From contig MNCI01005348.1 of assembly GCA_015680685.1 (NCBI GenBank), forward strand, positions 335,746 to 382,317: 46,572 bases of DNA. The letters run 5' to 3'. The notes beneath the pieces are model-generated. The model saw only the letters and a list, made by a program, of their open reading frames with translations. It did not search any database and was not told where the DNA came from. This document shows positions 44,901-46,572 of the stretch, in pieces. Positions within the stretch are counted from its first letter, which is position 1. Every line of letters begins with the position of its first letter. This stretch comes from Gnetum montanum. Its lineage: Eukaryota; Streptophyta; Gnetopsida; Gnetales; Gnetaceae. The position numbers were made by a program, and so were the translations under genes.

Positions 44901-46572
44901 ATCTTCAATAACTATTATGAACATTGAATTCTAGTTTAATGTTGGCCAAGAATATTTTCATAATAGTGGTAAACTTTGAAGCAAACAACTCTCAATCATT
45001 TGATAATAGATCTTCTTCTACAATTTCTAGTTTGAAATAAGAAAGGCATTGAAGGTGAGAATAGAAATTGCCTTGAGAACAATTATGGAAGTGATTGAAG
45101 ACATGGAGTGTTTAAATGGTTGAATGAAATCTATAGGATCTAGGGTTTGAGTATCTTGAGAAGCTATATTTGATGGAATGGGGAAATCATCCATTTTATT
45201 GTTGAGAATTATCTTTGTGCTAGGTGAATGAAACTTGGATCCAAAATATGCATTAACAATAGTCATTGTAGATATAGCATTTATATCCTTATCCACGATG
45301 CAGAAATGGGAAGTTCCTTGGTCCTAAACCTAATGCTACTTAGTGTAGTTCTTGATAGCATAATATCCAAGGCCAAAAGTTTTTTTCTCAACTATTTTAT
45401 TTTATTTTATTTTGAACCAAGTAGCAATCACCAAAGAAAGCATTTTAGATGAAAGCTTTGTGTCATTCATGAAGTTTGGATCACCCAAGCCTATCCTTGT
45501 TGCATCATGTGCTTTAGTGCTATTGAGTTGGTAGGCACTGGTCACCATTGGTGTTTGGGGTTTAGTTATTTATTTTTTTACTAACTCTCCATTCTAGTCA
45601 TTGCAATTTGATTTTTTTTTAAAAGAAAAATAAATACTTTTTGCACCTTGCGTGTTAGGTGGGTCAAGTGTTATGGAATTGTGGCTAGTAATTATTACTA
45701 TGGATTCATCTTTGGAAAAGTTTGTAAGAATTGGTTTCTTATAGCTTTAAAGAGGAGATTCATAGTCAAAGAATTGAACATTTTCTTTAGAGTTATTAGT
45801 TTGCTAAGAGATTTGATGAGAAACAAAGCTTAGTGAAGAGATATGAATATTTTTACAAATATTATCATTGAATGACATACACTAGTTTTTATTTTTGTTT
45901 TTAAATATCAAGATCAACTCTCCATGCATTTGTTGATGAATAAATGCCTATTGGTAAAGATAGCAGGAAACTAAGACTTTTTAATTTTCATGATATTTGA
46001 ACTTATTTAAAAATGGTCCTGTGCTTAGCATGGATGAGGTTGACATCAAGCCTGAACTTAAATTGCATGCAAGTGCAAGGAATAGCGAAACCATGAAATT
46101 TTAAAAGAAAATGCAATAGATAGAGAATCAAAAACATCAAAAAATGGAAAAATTTAAACTTGAAAGTAAACTACTAATATAAACATGATTAAAATAACCA
46201 TATAATCAAAAGATAACTAGACATGGGCCATCCTTACCACACCATCTTATTTAATTAAAATCTAAGTATGTAATTTATTATTTTAACTACATAGATATAT
46301 GTATAATTAAAATATAACTAAGATCACATTCCCAATCTTCTTACAAGGTAAAAGTAAAAATCATGCAAACTACTTTGAGCGCAAGACACATACTAAACTT
46401 AATGAGGAGGACAGGCTCACATTAGATTATGGCTAGTCACAACTTTTGGATTTTTCTTTGAGATTTTTTTTTTCTTTTTTCTTTTTTTTTGAATTTTGAA
46501 AAGGAGGAATGAATGCTAGGGTAAGGATTGCTGCTGAACCCCATCACACTTAAGAACTTATTACACTGCCAA
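44901..46572. other. Nothing recognised; T-rich tract near the end
   Basis: AT-rich. The minus-strand frame 45296-45027 has no recognisable domain. A pyrimidine tract of T-runs interrupted by single C lies at 46461-46490. Confidence 0.4.

Noticed and set aside
45027-45296. Minus-strand frame of 89 codons
   Set aside because: No domain, homologue or promoter that I recognise; a frame of this length can occur by chance.

Overview
This window looks like intergenic repeat DNA from a large, AT-rich seed-plant genome. Everything I can recognise belongs to LTR retrotransposons or decayed fragments of transposon-associated genes. I see no intact host gene, rRNA, tRNA or CRISPR array. I cannot name the species. 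The plant call rests on plant-type Ty3/gypsy and Ty1/copia lineages, tRNA-Asp and tRNA-iMet-like primer sites, and in-frame stops that mostly sit where Gln or Trp is expected, as methylated-cytosine decay would give.

Layout. (1) 1-10879, minus strand: two head-to-tail copies of a Ty3/gypsy element with gag and an aspartic protease but no visible reverse transcriptase or integrase. They share one LTR (LTR A, 3688-4604) and the outer LTR B is 9964-10879. LTR ends are TGATGAG...CTCATCA and the primer site resembles tRNA-Asp. A single N at 2055 is flanked by an exact 45-bp duplication that copy B lacks, so it is probably an assembly join. (2) About 11.3-23.1 kb, plus strand: decayed reading frames between two LTR-like promoter regions (around 12.3 and 22.8 kb), split by a Ty1/copia element at 14270-21117. 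The copia element keeps remnants of gag, zinc knuckle, protease, integrase, RT and RNase H in the usual order. (3) About 24.4-32.55 kb, minus strand: a decayed Ty3/gypsy element of the Tat type in the order gag, protease, RNase H-like, RT, RT connection. Its RT is interrupted by about 1.8 kb of foreign DNA that carries hairpin-cored repeats and its own TATA-type promoter. (4) 32788-33614 and 37981-38963: two LTRs of the same family as A and B with no element attached. The first has a clear 5-bp target duplication (cttac) and is a solo LTR. (5) 34.78-36.62 kb: a degenerate array of about 18 units built on a short hairpin. (6) 39.86-40.95 kb, plus: a decayed Ulp1/SENP-type (C48) cysteine protease whose catalytic Cys is now Tyr. 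(7) 42.85-44.9 kb, minus: a putative LTR promoter and leader followed by a decayed unidentified frame. The rest is AT-rich sequence in which I recognise nothing.

The parts do not form a working pathway; they record layered insertion, LTR-LTR recombination and decay. The most unusual signals are the 34.8-36.6 kb hairpin array, the palindromes placed just upstream of TATA boxes in several unrelated LTRs, the variable palindromic cassettes in one LTR family, and the Ulp1-like pseudogene.
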